NCBI RefSeq assembly: GCF_023065955.2
Contig: NW_026622863.1
Location: 43,072,177 to 43,136,176, forward strand
Reading direction: 5' to 3'
Origin: Ursus arctos
Taxonomy: Eukaryota > Chordata > Mammalia > Carnivora > Ursidae
DNA length: 64,000 nucleotides
The notes under the pieces were generated by a model. The model was given only the letters and a program-made list of their open reading frames with translations. It was not told the DNA's origin and did not search any database. Of this stretch, positions 37,151-50,559 are shown piece by piece (position 1 is the first letter of the stretch; each line of letters opens with the position of its first letter). The position numbers and the translations under genes are program-made.

Positions 37151-39620
37151 AAACTTTTAACAAATAGAAGAATCATATAGCTTCACTGATTAATTCTACC
37201 AAACATTTAAAGAATTAGCACTAATACTTCTGAAACTCTTCAAAAAAAAAAAAAATAGAAGAGAATACTTCCAAATTCATCCTATGAGGCCAGCATTACC
37301 CTAGTATCGAAGCCAGACAAATACATCACAGAAAACTACAGACCAATATTCTTTATGAATAGAAATAATACAGGAATCCTCAACAAAACACTAGCAAATT
37401 GAATTAAGCTGCATATAAAAAAACTATGCACCATGACCAAGTGGGATGTATCCCAGGAATGTAAGGCTGGTTCAACATAGGAAAATCCATGAATGTAATA
37501 TATTAATAGAACAAAGAGAAAAGGGCATCTATGAAAATTAATAGTGAAAGCTTTCTCCTCTAAGACAAGGAACAAGACAAGGATGTCTGCTCTTGCCACT
37601 TCTCTTAAACATTATACTGGAAGTTCTAGCCATGGCAACTGGGCAAGAAAAAGAAGTAAAAATCATCCAAATTGGAAAGGAAAAAGCAAAACTACCTCTG
37701 TTCATATATATGATCTTGTATATAGAAAACTCTAAAGAATCCACTAAAAAGTATCAGAACTAATAAATGAGTTCAGCAAAGTTGCAGGATACAAAATCAA
37801 TGTTCAAAAATCAGTTGTATTTCTATATACTGGTAATGAACAATCCCAAAATGAAATTTAAACAAGAATAAGATTCTTAACTTTACCTAGCAAGGTGAAA
37901 GACTTGTATACTGAAAAATATAAAACATTGCTGAAAGAAGTTAAAGAAGACTTAAATAAATGGAAAGTCATCCTTTGTTCATGGATTGTAAGCCTTAATG
38001 TTGTTAAGATGGCAATATTCCCCAAAGTTACTGCAGATCCAATGCAATCCCAATCAAAATCCCAATGGCCTTTTTTTGCAGAAATAGACAAGCTGATCCT
38101 AACATTTATATGGTATTGCAAAAGACTCAGAATGGCCAAAACTATCTTGAAAAAGAAGAAAATTGGCAGATTCACATTTCTTGTTTTCCAAAACTTACTA
38201 CAATGTTACAAAATCAAACTAGTATGGTACTGGCAATTGCTAGACATATATCAATGAAATTGAATTGGGAAGTTAGATATAAACCCATACATCTAAGGTC
38301 AATTTTCAACAAGTGTGCCAGACTATTCAGTGGGGAAAGAACAGTCTTTTCAACAAATGGTGCTGGGACAACTGGGTATCAATATATAAAAGGGTGAATT
38401 TGGACCCCTACCTTACACCATATACAAAACTAATTAAAAATGGATCAAGGACTTAAATGTAAGAGTTAAAACTATAAAACTCTTAAAAGGAAATACAGGT
38501 ATAAAATTGTGTGACTTTGTATTAGGTAACCATTTCTTAAATAGAATATCAAAAGCACAAATATCAAGAAAAAAGCAAATAAATTGGACTTCATCAAAAT
38601 TAAAAACTTGTGCATCAAAGGACACCAACAAGAAAGTGAAAATACAACCCACAGAATGGGAGAACATATTTGCAAATGATAGTAATACATAAATAATTCT
38701 TATAATTCAACAAAAAGATAATCCAGTTTTTAAATGGGCAAAGGACTTGAATAGACATTTCTCTAAAGAAGATATACAAATGGCCAATAAACACATGAGA
38801 AGAAATGCAACATCATTAGTAATTACAGAAATGTAAATCAAAACCACGATAAGATACCACTTCACACCTACCAATGGGACTAGGATTTTTAAAAAGGGCC
38901 GGAGGTGGGGGGCGGGGAATGATGACTGTTGGTGAAAATATGGAGAAACTGGAAGCCTCATACATTGTTAGTGGCAAAGTAAAATGGTGTAACTACCATG
39001 GGAAACAATTTGGCAGCTCCTCAAAAAGCGAAAAATAGAATGACCATATGGTCCACCAATTCCGCTCCTCCATATATTCCCAAGAGAATTAAAGCATATA
39101 CTCAATGAAAACCTTGTACACGAATGTTCATGGTAACAATATTCATAATAGCCCCAAACTGGAAACAACCCAAACACCCATCAGCTGAAGAATGGATAAA
39201 ATATGTGGTATATCCATACAACAGAATATTGTTCAGCCATAAGAAGGAATGTAGTACAGACACCTGCTACGACATGAATGAACCGTGAAAATATTGCAAA
39301 GTGAAAGCAGCCATAAAAGGCCACATAGTGTGTGATTCTATTTATATCAAAAGTCCAGAATAGGCAAATCTATAGAGACAGAAAGCAAGTTAGTGGTTGT
39401 CAGAGGTAGGCGGGAGGGAAGAATGGGTAGTGACTGCTTAATGGTAAGGGTCTTTCTTTTTGGCCTGATGAAAATGCCCTGGAACTAGATAGTGGTGATG
39501 GTTAGACAACTTTGTAAATGCACTAAAAGCTACTCAGTTGTGCTCTTTGAAAGGTTAAAATAATAAATTTTATGTTACCTGAATTTTACCTCAGTAAAAA
39601 AATTAAAAGCAAAGGGTGAT

Positions 39621-40445
39621 TTTTGAAAAAATTTTTAAATAAATATTTTTGAAGATATATACCAAAGTATTTAAAGATGAAACAATATCATAATCTAGGA
39701 TTTGCTTTAAAATACTCCAGGATTGTGTGTGTGGGGGGGGAAAGAGGATGGAATAAAGAAGATAATTCATCACGAATAGCTAGATGATGGGGACATGAGT
39801 TTGTTACACTGTTCTATTTCTATATTTGTTTGAAAATTTCTAGGCACATGTAAAAATCCAATGTACAAGATAATATTGTTAAATTGTATAATCATTTTCT
39901 GTATATTGACATACAGTAGAAATTAATCATGTGTTTTAGAACTTCAATAAATTATAAAAAAAAAAGTTTTAGAATACCCGTCAATTCTACTCCTAGACAT
40001 ATACCCAAAAGAAATTAGAGTATATGTCCACACAGAGTATATGCATACCCAGATGTTCACAGCAGCTTTATTTATAACAGCCCCAAACTGGAAACAACCC
40101 AAATGTAAATGTCCATTAGCAAGCAAATGGGCAAACTGCAGCTGTGTTGTATGGAATACTATTTAGTAATAAAACAGATGAACTTACCAGTACATGCAAC
40201 AACATGGGTGATTCCTGCAAACACTGAGTGAATGAAGTCCTACATAAAAGACTACACGCTGTGTAATTCCACTTACATGATATTCTAGAACTTGCAAAAC
40301 TAATATATGGTTTTAGAAGACAGGAAACTGATTTCCTTTGTAGGCTAGTGAGCAGAAGGGAGCATGCAGAGGTCTCTAGGAAGAGCTGGAAATGTTCTGT
40401 TTCTCCAGCCAAGTGCTGGACACAGGTGTGTTCACTTTGTGAAAA
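39621..40445 (+). repeat. second old L1 3' region
   Basis: Repeats the end-of-ORF2 pattern (tcaattctactcctagacat, ccccaaactggaaacaaccc) after the first L1 has ended, so it is a separate copy. It abuts the end of the KRAB gene's finger exon. Confidence 0.7.
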
Positions 40446-40449
40446 TCTA

Positions 40450-40963
40450 TCAACCTGCCTCCTTCTGATGTCTTTTCCATATAAACAGGAATAAATGTCC
40501 TGTACTCTTAAGCCTGATCCATGCCGTGCATATTAGCACCCACACCCGGCATTCCCCCCGGGCTCTGGAAGGCACCTGGCTGTGCCACGCCAGTCCCATA
40601 AGCCTCTCCCTACAGTGCACCTTCTGGTGCGTCGGCAGGTGAGCTCTGACTAAACCCCTTCCCACACACGGCACAGGGATACGGCTTCTCCCCTGAGTGC
40701 ACCCTCTGGTGTCTCTTGAGGACTGAATGGTGCCTGAAGTTCCTTCCACAAGCCCCACGCCTGTAGGGCTGCTCTCCCGTGTGGACCCTCTGGTGGACGC
40801 CCAGGTCCTTGCTCTGGCTGAATTGCTTCCCACAGGCCTCACACCGGAACGGTCTCTCCTCAGCATGGACACGCTGGTGCAGGTAGAGGTTGGCTCTCCG
40901 GCTGAAACCTCTGCCACAAGTGTCACACACGTAAGCCTTGTCTCCTGCATGGTCCTGCCGGTG
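40450..40963 (-). pseudogene. KRAB zinc-finger gene 2, finger array beyond the stop
   Basis: After the TGA the same frame stays open and carries the rest of finger 7 (HRQDH) and fingers 8 (CDTCGRGFSRRANLYLHQRVH, two residue blocks of one finger) and 9 (CEACGKQFSQ...HQRVH), both intact. Finger 10 (YRRGACGRNF) has Arg for its first Cys. Finger 11 (CAVCGKGFSQSS) shifts frame near 40641-40645, where two bases seem lost. The remainder, HLPTHQKVH, is found in another frame that ends in a stop at 40450. The preserved register after the stop shows that the TGA is a recent CGA-to-TGA change in a once longer array. Translation of this part would need readthrough. Confidence 0.78.
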
Positions 40964-41667
40964 TCACACCAGCGCACACCGTGAAGTGAAGCCCCGGCCA
41001 CACACCTCACAAGCATGGGGCTTCCTTACTGTATGGACGTTCTGGTGGATCTGCAGGGCCACCCTGCGGCTGAAATCCTTGCCACAGTCGCGGCACCTGA
41101 AGGGCTTCTCGCCTGTGTGGATGCGCTGGTGGATGGAGAGGGTGGAGCTCCAGCTGAAGTCCTTCCTGCACACACTACATGTGTAGGGCTTCTCGCCCGT
41201 GTGGACTCGCGGATGGGGGGACAGGTTGGAGCTACGGCTGAAGTCCTTCCCACATTCCTTATAGGTGTGAAGTTTCTTTCCCATGTGGTCCTTCCTGTGC
41301 CTTCTCAGAGTGGATCCTGAGTTGAAGCCTCTGGAACGCTCTATGCATTGGTAGGGTTTTTCTCTGGGAAGGATCCTGAGAAGGTTAAGGTCTGCTGTCC
41401 TTACCCTGAAGGGTCTTCCACACCCATCGTATGGAGAGGGCTTCTCTCCTGTATGGGTTTGCTGGTGAAGTAGAAGGTTTCTGAGCTGTCTGAAGTCTTG
41501 GCCACACTGGGAACACCTGTAGGGTTTTTCTCTTGGAGATACTTGCCAAGGGAGAATCTCATCATTCTCATCCCTGACACCCAGGGCAAAAAAAAAATTA
41601 GATGATGAAAGTGAGCAGGGTTTTGTCCAAGGCTGCATGGTGCACCTGGACACACTCTCAGGCAGTG
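40964..41667 (-). CDS. KRAB zinc-finger gene 2, finger exon up to premature stop
   Basis: The acceptor CTTCTTGGCCTTAACCAG before 41667 joins the KRAB-B exon in frame. A TAA just inside the intron shows that reading frame begins at the exon. A linker of about 45 residues is followed by C2H2 fingers. Finger 1 (CSQCGQDF...HQQTH) is intact. Finger 2 (YDGCGRPF...) has lost a Cys and both His. Finger 3 (CIERSRGF) lacks its second Cys. Finger 4 (YKECGKDF) has Tyr for its first Cys. Fingers 5 (CSVCRKDF...) and 6 (CRDCGKDF...) are intact with TGEKP linkers. Finger 7 (CEVCGRGFTSRCALV) is cut by TGA at 40964-40966. With the upstream exons the predicted protein is about 310 residues. Family members normally have 8-20 intact fingers. 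Confidence 0.8.
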
Positions 41668-41915
41668 CTGGTTAAGGCCAAGAAGCTTCTCAAAGTAGAG
41701 AAGTATCAGGCTGCTGGTCTTTGTCCTCTTGATCTTAGGTTTTTCATTTTTGCTTCAGGGGTAAAGGGGACATACGGAGGACCCTTTCCTTAGTGAGGAA
41801 ACGAAATGTTACTAAAACACTTGATTAAACTCTGTGAACTACAAATGTGTTAGTGTTGTTAAAGCATAATTATCAAAAAGTTAAAAATATAACTTTTGCA
41901 AATATGAAGTGAACA

Positions 41916-42002
41916 GGGGCACCTAGCTAGCTCAGTTGGGAGAATATGCGACTCTTGATCTCAGGGTTGTGAATTCGAGCTGTGTGTTAGGTATAGAGCT
42001 TA

Positions 42003-42035
<33 letters not shown>

Positions 42036-42045
42036 CACACACACC
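41916..42045 (+). mobile_element. SINEC, old type with CA tail
   Basis: Target repeat aaatatgaagtgaaca / aaatacggagtaaaca; in the intron between the finger and B-box exons. Confidence 0.88.
42002..42044 (+). repeat. (CA)n microsatellite
   Basis: About 20 CA units forming the tail of the SINE at 41916. Confidence 0.95.
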
Positions 42046-42308
42046 AAATACGGAGTAAACATCTATCAAAAATTTTCATGAGGAACCAATAAGATGGTAA
42101 GGCTGGTTCCTAAGCATGTAAGGAGCCTGAGCACTTAATGCTTTTTTAAAAAAAAAGGTATTTGTCCCCAATCAAAAAATATTTAAATATTTTCAATTAA
42201 ATTAAAAGCATAAAAAGTCAAATAATATGTATTTTTAAAATTGCTACCCATTCCTCTATGGATTCGAAGGTTACTGATGCCATTTACTGCTGGCTGACTG
42301 GTTCTCAC

Positions 42309-42401
42309 CTGAATAGGAGTTTCCTGGCATTTCTTCCTCCACCCATACATCATCTTCTTGTTCAAAATTGAAAATCATTTCTGGTTTGCACAGCAGATGC
42401 C
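42309..42401 (-). CDS. KRAB zinc-finger gene 2, KRAB-B exon
   Basis: Minus-strand exon ending at donor TCAG/GTGAGA (after 42309). The acceptor is a tandem site, TTTCCCCTCAAGCAG, so the exon starts at 42401 (CAG used, 93 bp) or 42404 (AAG used, 96 bp); both keep the frame. With the CAG site, splicing to KRAB-A gives ILGHLLCKPEMIFNFEQEDD, then VWVEEEMPGNSYS. This has the B-box pattern (KPExIFxxEQxxxxW) but is more acidic than usual. It ends in phase 1, fitting the finger exon. The two forms would differ by one Ala/Gly-region residue at the A/B-box junction. Confidence 0.8.
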
Positions 42402-42704
42402 CTGCTTGAGGGGAAAGACATGTGGATTAGGGCCCTGCAGTGTGACTAAGGACCCTCACACAAGTCAAATCTAGGCCTTGGTGTCCATGAAGATTCTCTG
42501 AAGACTGAGAAAAGTGAATAAATCTATTATATATTAATATCACATTTTGTATTTACTTATATACATACAAATATGTATATATATTCCCTAAACAAGAGAA
42601 GTTCCAGGAATTCTTGGGAACTTCAGTGAAGAGACCCATTTGCAACATAAAACAGTAAAAATGCTCAATGGGTTGAACAGACCATGATGAGGCTAGGGAA
42701 GCGC

Positions 42705-42790
42705 TGCCCCAAGTATGGTTTGAAGAGACTTGTCAAAAATGCAGACTCCATCCTAAATCCCCTGAATCAGTGACCCTGGTGATAGAACAC
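42705..42790 (+). repeat. MER5-type fragment
   Basis: caagtatggtttgaagagac, aatgcagactccatcctaaatcc and ctgaatcagtgaccctgg resemble MER5. Confidence 0.5.
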
Positions 42791-42803
42791 AGGGTTGTAG
42801 GTT

Positions 42804-43013
42804 TTGTTTTTTTTTTTTTTTTTTAGGATTTTATTTATTTATTTGATGGAGAGAGAGACAGTCAGTGAGAGAGGGAACACAAGCAGGGGGAGTGGGAGAG
42901 GAAGAGGCAGGCTCCCAGCGGAGGAGCCTGATGCGGGGCTCGATCCCAGGACTCTGGGATCACGCCCTGAGCTGAAGGCAGACGCTTAATGACTGAGCCA
43001 CCCAGGCACCCCC
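42804..43013 (-). mobile_element. SINEC, young variant
   Basis: Target repeat cagggttgtag on both sides. Confidence 0.93.
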
Positions 43014-43019
43014 AGGGTT

Positions 43020-44405
<1,386 letters not shown>

Positions 44406-45142
44406 ATTCAGTAGCAGTTCTCAAAGTGTGGTCCACGGACCCCTAACATTCCAAGACCCTGTCAAGGGACTCTGTAAAGTCAATAATTATTTTCCCAATA
44501 ATTCCAATGTATTATTGGGCTTATTCACTCTCATTGTCTTACAAGTATACAAAGGAGATTTCCAGAGGCTACATGACGTCTGTTCTTGCAACAGAGAAAA
44601 TGTGGAAGCAGATATGAGATTCTAGTTGTCTTCCATTAAGCCAGACATTAAAGAGATGAGCAAAAATGTAAAATGTTTTCAGTCTTCTCTTTAAATTTTT
44701 TTTGTCTTTGAAAATGAAGTGTTTTTCATAAAATGTGATAGTAATATGTAATGGATTTCTTTTTGAATGGATTAATAAATATTTTCTAATTTTGTTAGTT
44801 TCACCTTCTAACATGGTAATATTGATAACCCACATAATCAAAGCTGTTTTTAAAAGTGCAAAGGTGGGGGGGGGCACCTGGGTGGCTCAGTTGGTTCGGC
44901 ATTCAACTCTTGATTTTGGCTGGGGTCACTGATCTCAGGGTCCTGGGATCAAGCCCCGCATCCAGCTCCACACTCAGTAGGGAGTCTGCTTGAGATTCTC
45001 TCTCCCTCTGCCCCTCCCCCCACCTGTGCTCTCACTCTCGCTCTGGTATTTCCCTCCCTCTCTCTCACATAAATAAATCTTAAAAAAATAAAAATAAAAC
45101 TGTAAAAGGTCCTAAGCCCAAGAATGTTTAGAACTATTGCTA
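44406..45142 (+). mobile_element. non-autonomous hAT element with SINE inside
   Basis: Ends are inverted: cagttctcaaagtgtggtcc at left (from 44414) against gaatgtttagaactattgct at right (to 45142). The body has the known pattern (tttccagaggctacatgacg, ttccattaagccagacatta). A SINEC at 44868-45098 splits the right end. Charlie-type; exact family not named. Confidence 0.7.
44868..45098 (+). mobile_element. SINEC inside the hAT element
   Basis: Head ggggcacctgggtggctcag; target repeat near gcaaaggt / gtaaaaggt. Confidence 0.9.
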
Positions 45143-45224
45143 TACAAAAGTGAAACTGAACAAAGTGCAACTACAAGCAACAACACAGGTCAATCTCACA
45201 TGTATTGAAAAGAGCCAGACCAAA

Positions 45225-45690
45225 AAAAAAAAAAAAAGAGTACATACTGTATGAGTCCATTAAATTAAGTTCAAATTCAGGCAAAACTAATTTACAGCAC
45301 TAGAAGTCAGAAGAGTGGCTACCACTTTGTGGGAAAAGAGTGCTCACTTCTGGGAAGCGAGTGGTTGGCAGCATGAAGAGAGAGGGCAAGGCTTAGAACA
45401 GTGATGAGGGGGAGTCAGAGATGGTACAAGGATCAGACGACAGGCAGGTGTCAGACCCCAGTAGTCTGGTCTCTTTCATAAATGTTAAGCCTGTCCAATC
45501 AGAAATGTGGACAGGAGGGTTTGCAAAGGGCTGGTAACTCACAAGGTGGGGATGATGAGAGCCAGCCTAGATGATGCTTTTGTGCAAAGTCCAAGAGGCC
45601 AAACAGATGATGCCAGGGGCAAAAAAAAATGACCTTCTCTGAGCCTTTTTCCTCTTCCCTAAAATAGGGATGTGCCCAACACCGTACGTT
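45225..45690 (+). repeat. L1M-like 3' UTR and unassigned DNA
   Basis: gtacatactgtatgagtcca then actaatttacagcactagaa is an L1M 3' UTR phrase. The rest is unassigned. Confidence 0.4.
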
Positions 45691-45699
45691 TTTTTTTTT

Positions 45700-46380
45700 T
45701 TGAGAGGGGAGTTTTCTTTTGTTGTTTGTTTACAAATTTTTTATAATTTGGGTACAATTTACATAAAGTGAATTATATGAATCTTAAGCATACCAGTTGA
45801 TGACTTTTGACAAAAGAATAGCCCTAGGTAATTCACACATCAACCATGATATAGACCATTTCTATCACCCTAGAAATTTCCCTTGTGCTATTTCCGGTTC
45901 GTTCCTGCCCCTGCTCCTTGCTCTCAACAACCAGTGATCTGCGGTCTCTATAGATTTTTAACCTGTTCTTAGAAGTTCATATAAATGGAATCATATAGTA
46001 TGTACCCTTTTGTGTCTGGCTTATCCTTCTCAGCATAAGCCAGAAGATTGAGATTCATTCATGTCATTACACGTATCAGTAGTTTGTTCATTTTATTACG
46101 TCTTATTACTAAGAGTAGGTCTTAAGTATATGGATTAGCACATTTTGTTTATTCGTGTAGCAGTTGATGGACATTTGGGTTTAGTTTGGGGTTATTATGA
46201 ATAAAACTTCTATGAATAGTCACATACAGATTTTTATGTGGACCTCATTTCTTCTGGGTAAAACTTACAGTGGGATTTCTGGATCAACAGTAATTGTGTG
46301 TTTAATTTTATAAGAAACTCTGAAACTGCTTTCCAAAGCATACCATTTTACACCCTATAAGCAATGCTTAGACAATTATT
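45700..46380 (-). repeat. old L1M 3' region, antisense
   Basis: aatggaatcatatagtatgt, cttttgtgtctggcttatcc and tggacatttgggtttagttt are antisense L1 end-of-ORF2 phrases. Confidence 0.75.
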
Positions 46381-46526
46381 CGAGGATTAAATAGAGGAAG
46401 TGGAGTAACACATGTCTGGCCCAGGGCCAGCACACTCTCTGTGTTATATTGCTCTCCTTCCCCGATCCTAAAAATGAGGTGTGTGGGTGACATTTCACCA
46501 GGGAGTGAAGGTAGACTCCAACTCAC

Positions 46527-46552
46527 CTTTAATTTGGGCATTTCCTCCTCTT
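46527..46552 (-). CDS. KRAB zinc-finger gene 2, start exon
   Basis: On the minus strand, a strong acceptor (GCCCTTCCTCCAG) before 46552 is followed by 11 untranslated bases. ATG CCC AAA TTA AAG (46541-46527) comes next, then the donor AAG/GTGAGT. The exon ends in phase 0, and the KRAB-A exon downstream starts with CTG GTG, giving [16 protein letters not shown]. The layout (short start exon with its ATG a few bases after a pyrimidine-rich acceptor) mirrors the HKR1 start exon in this window. A 26-bp exon is very short, so the true acceptor could lie further upstream. The 5' UTR exon is probably in the CpG island near 60 kb. Confidence 0.6.
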
Positions 46553-47520
46553 CTGGAGGAAGGGCAGAGCCCTCAGAAGGCAGTGCTGGGAAAGAGGAAA
46601 GGAGTGAGAAATGAACCTGACCAACTGAAGCAGACCAGCATCTTAGTTATCAAGATGGTGGAAGGGAGCACATTATATTCAGCTGGTGACATTGGTCCTT
46701 GTTCATCATTACCTGACATGCCCTCCCCTGGGATGTCTTTTCCTCTTCTCCTTTTACAGATGGCCCTCCAACCCAGACTCTTTGTCCTTCCCTCCTTCTA
46801 AAAAATGTACCAGATACGTACTATACATGCCTGATAAAGATTTACCTCTCACCTTTCTCCTCAGATTTGAGGTCACTCCAGCTTCTACATGTTCCCACAT
46901 CTTGCCCTCCTGGTTATGAGGGAAATCCCCTCAGCCCCAGTGTCTCTACTGGGGGATCTCTCTTCAGCCTCTCCAAACTCCACCTGGAACATCCGGAAGA
47001 AGTTTCCAGAAGTGTCATCACCACCAAGATGGAATTCCTGGGTGGGGCGGGGGGGAGCTCCTCCACCCTACATGCTCAGGCAGCTGCTTTGTTCCTGTAG
47101 GCAGGAGAGATGTCCAGCAGCCCAGATTGCAGGCTGGGTCCCTGACCTCTCTATATAAGCAAGAGCAGAGTTAACTAAAGCACATTTAAAGTAGTAAACA
47201 TTTATTAAGCACCTACTGTGTGCAAGGCATGGCCCCACTTCCTAGGGAACCAGCTCTAACCCTTCCAGGATTATAGCTTCATAGGCGATCAAGTCACAGG
47301 GCAGCAAATACTGCCTCCCCTATGAAGATTTCTTGGAAACCTCCCACCTTGGAATGTAAATCCACAGTTCTCAAAAGATGAATCTTTGAAATTCTTGAAT
47401 TTCTCTTTTTTACTCTTAGATCTGTAAATATTCTAAAATCTGAAGACTTATCACTAGTGAGGCTATGAGAAAATGATCCCATATGCTATTAGAACATACA
47501 TAGGTACAGTCTTCTTGGGG
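46553..47520. other. KRAB gene 2 intron, one MIR/L2 trace
   Basis: aacatttattaagcacctac then tgtgtgcaaggcatggcccc (47195-47235) is a MIR/L2-type phrase. Otherwise unassigned; poly(G) near 47513-47522. Confidence 0.4.
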
Positions 47521-47873
47521 GGGTGCAATTTAGTTTTATCCATCAAATTGAGCAGCTGTAGGTTCACAGAAAAATTGAGGAGGTACAGAAATTTCCCATA
47601 CTCCGAATTGAGGAGGTGGGGAGGGCCAGAAAGCAGGGATTTCAAAAGTGAATGAGGACACTTTTAGGGGTAATAGATACATTATCTTGATTGAGATGAT
47701 GGTTTCACAGTATATTAAAAAAACCTCAAAACATATCAAATTAACACTTTAAATATGTGCAGTTTATCATGTGTGAATTAATCCTCAAGACAAAAAATTC
47801 AGTTTACTAAAAAAAGTTTTTAATGTACAAAACACCTTTGGCCCTACAATTGCAACTCTATGTGTAAGACTTG

Positions 47874-48548
47874 ACTGGATTAAGAAGCTGTGGTCCATAT
47901 ATACAATGGAATATTACTCAGCTATCAAAAAGAATGAGTTCTCAACATTTGCTGCAAAATGGACAGGACTGGAGGAGATAATGCTAAGTGAAATAAGTCA
48001 AGCAGAGAAAGACAATTATCATATGATTTCTCTCATCTATGGAACATAAGAACTAGGAAGATCGGTAGGGGAAGAAAGGGATAAAGAAAGGGGGGGTAAT
48101 CAGAAGGGGGAATGAAGGGGCGCCTGGGTAGCGCAGTCGTTAAGGCGTCTGCCTTCGGCTCAGGGTGTGATCCCGGCGTACCGGGATCGAGTCCCACATC
48201 GGGCTCCTCCGCTGGGAGCCTGCTTCTTCCTCTCTCACTCCCCTGCTGTGTTCCCTCTCTCGCTGGCTGTCTCTCTGTCACATAAATAAATAAAATCTTT
48301 AAAAAAAAAAAAAAAAAAAGAAGGGGGAATGAAGCATGAGAGACTATGGACTCTGAGAAACAACCTGAGGGCTTCAGAGGGGAGGGGGCTGGGGGAATGG
48401 GATAGGCTGGTGATGGGTAGTAAGGAGGGCACGTATCGCATGGTGCACTGGGTGTTATACGCAAATAATGAATCATGGAACTTTACATAAAAAAAAACAG
48501 GGATGTACTGTATGGTGACTAACATAATAAAAATATTATTATAAAAAA
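47874..48548 (+). mobile_element. L1 3' end (copy E), interrupted by a SINE
   Basis: Starts in the last ORF2 codons (gactggattaagaagctgtgg) and runs to taacataataaaaatatt plus poly(A). The short repeat aagacttg flanks it (47866-47873, 48549-48556). A SINEC lies inside at 48117-48318. Confidence 0.85.
48117..48318 (+). mobile_element. SINEC inside L1 copy E
   Basis: Target repeat agaagggggaatgaa (48102-48116, 48319-48333), so this SINE is younger than that L1. Confidence 0.95.
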
Positions 48549-48559
48549 AAGACTTGCAC

Positions 48560-49650
48560 AAAAGCATGAAGGTGTGAGTGCAGAGATAATTACTGTAGCA
48601 GCATTTGTAATAGTGAAGAACTTTCAATGATCTGAAAGTATATCCACATGTGACCACACAATACTGTGCAACTGCTAAAGAATGAGGCAGCTCTGTACAT
48701 ACTGACAAAGGCAACGTTAATATAACTTCACAAAGAAAGCAGCCAGAGTCTGTTAAGATGCATTTTTGTAAGTTTTTTTAAAGTATGACTTTTTTACATA
48801 GAAGTAGATGATCATCAAAGCGTTGGATGGGAAATTGGACACAGGCTAATTAATTTCATGTTTAACTTTACACTCAGTTGTAATCTTTTAACAAGCACTA
48901 TGTTTAATAAGCAAAATGTTTTTAAACAGATACAGACTACAGATTTAGAAATGAAATAACTAAATGTCAAAGTTCAGTTGGACAACTCTCACAGACTTTA
49001 TGCTGAGTACAAACTTCTAGAACAAGCAAAGCTAATCAGAGACAGTGGTTGCCTATGGAAAAACTGGGAGGGGGCACAAAGGGAGCTTTGTAAGGTAACA
49101 GAAATATTCTATACATTTATTTGTGTGATGGTTTCATCAGTGTGTAATTATGTGAAAATTCATCACGCTTCACCTAAAGATTTGTGTAATTATATGTAAT
49201 TTACAGTCACTTAAAAAAATCTTTGCAAAAATTTATAAAATGATGGTGATTCTAAAAGACTCTAATTAGCAAAGTTATGCAATAACACACAGTTTTAAAA
49301 TTTTCCTTAAAGAGAAGATAACGTTACAGATTACCTTAGAAAGAGATCCATGTTACAATGTTTGGAGAAAAAAATGCAAACTGCAGATTATTAATATTTT
49401 CATTTAAAAACCATATGAATACATACATGTGCGTTAGAAGCAAATGCAAAAAAGTCTGGAAAGAGATATCAAGTTGTTTACAATGGTTACCTTTGGGGCG
49501 ATGGGAGGTCTTTCACTTTCTACTTCCTATTCTTTTATTAAAAACTAGTGGAATTATGAGTTCCTTTTTTCCATCTTTTGTAGATTTTCCAAAATTTCTC
49601 TAATTACCTTGTGTTCATTAACATTTATAATAAAGGTTCTAAAGCATTTA
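48560..49650 (+). repeat. old L1/HAL1 3' regions
   Basis: ggcaacgttaatataacttc, aaacttctagaacaagcaaa and gtctggaaagagatatcaag are phrases of L1M 3' UTRs. Confidence 0.5.
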
Positions 49651-50280
49651 AAAAGTAAATACTCTTAAAGGTCCATAGATCCCTGACAGTCTACCATTTC
49701 TTGATTTATAAACTAGATTGTATTACTCTCTTAAAGCTATCATAATTTTCCTACTGTTCCTTTGCACTTCTAGTTCAGTAAAAAAAGAAATCCAGATCTA
49801 AAATCCAAAACACACAAAGAGTGATGAATCTCAGAGTTTACTTAATGTTCATGTATATTACAGATGAGATATTCTTGACACTGATAAAAAGTTTGTGTGT
49901 GTTTTATATATGTATTTTCCAGTGAGTTCTGGAACATTTATTTTTCCATACAATCCTTGAAAAACTTTACATTGTTTCAAATACACCTGGAACTTTAAAT
50001 CACCTCTTAAAATCTAAAAAACAAATGGGTAATGTTCTTGCCCCTCAGGGAGTCTGTTGCATTCTTCTTAAAGATCTTGCGTGTTTTTTTCCTTAGGTTC
50101 AAGGAAACGTATTTGATTTTTTTGTTGTTGTTGCTTTTGTGAATAGAATCTTTTCTCCTTCATTTATTTTCCTAATCAGTTATGGTTATTATAAAAATTT
50201 CATTTTTGTAAATTCACTGTCTAAAATATGACTTTCCTAAACTCCTTTTTGTTCAAATAGCTTTTCCTTTCCAAGTTTTT
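49651..50280. other. KRAB gene 2 intron, unassigned AT-rich DNA
   Basis: Nothing recognised. Confidence 0.3.
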
Positions 50281-50465
50281 TAAAGATTTTATTTATTTAT
50301 TTGACAGAGAGAGAGAACGCATAAGCAGTGGGAGCAGCAGACAGAGGGAGAAGCAGACTCCTCACTGAGCAAGAAGCCTGATGAAAGACTCGATCCCAGG
50401 ACCCTGGGATCATGACCCAAGCCAAAGACAGATGCTTAACCGACTTGAGCCACCCAGGTGTCCCT
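50281..50465 (-). mobile_element. SINEC
   Basis: Ends gagccacccaggtgtcc. Confidence 0.92.
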
Positions 50466-50559
50466 AATTTCCACTTTTGATACATGCATATATTCATGTG
50501 TGTAGAAGCACATACTTTCCTCCCTGGAGACAACTTTAAAAAAAAAAACTTAAAAACTT

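Larger units (their letters stand above)
35640..39620 (+). repeat. older L1, interrupted by an LTR
   Basis: ORF2 endonuclease remnants (aatagctggagatttcaata at 35826), then reverse transcriptase remnants (ctaagacaaggaacaagacaag at 37559, with ttcatatatatgatcttgta for FADD region) and the C-terminal part to 39600. Broken by many stops and by the MLT1-type LTR at 36794-37150. Confidence 0.8.

Noticed and set aside
40727..41320. Plus-strand frames opposite the finger exon
   Set aside because: They are antisense shadows of the repeated C2H2 codons.
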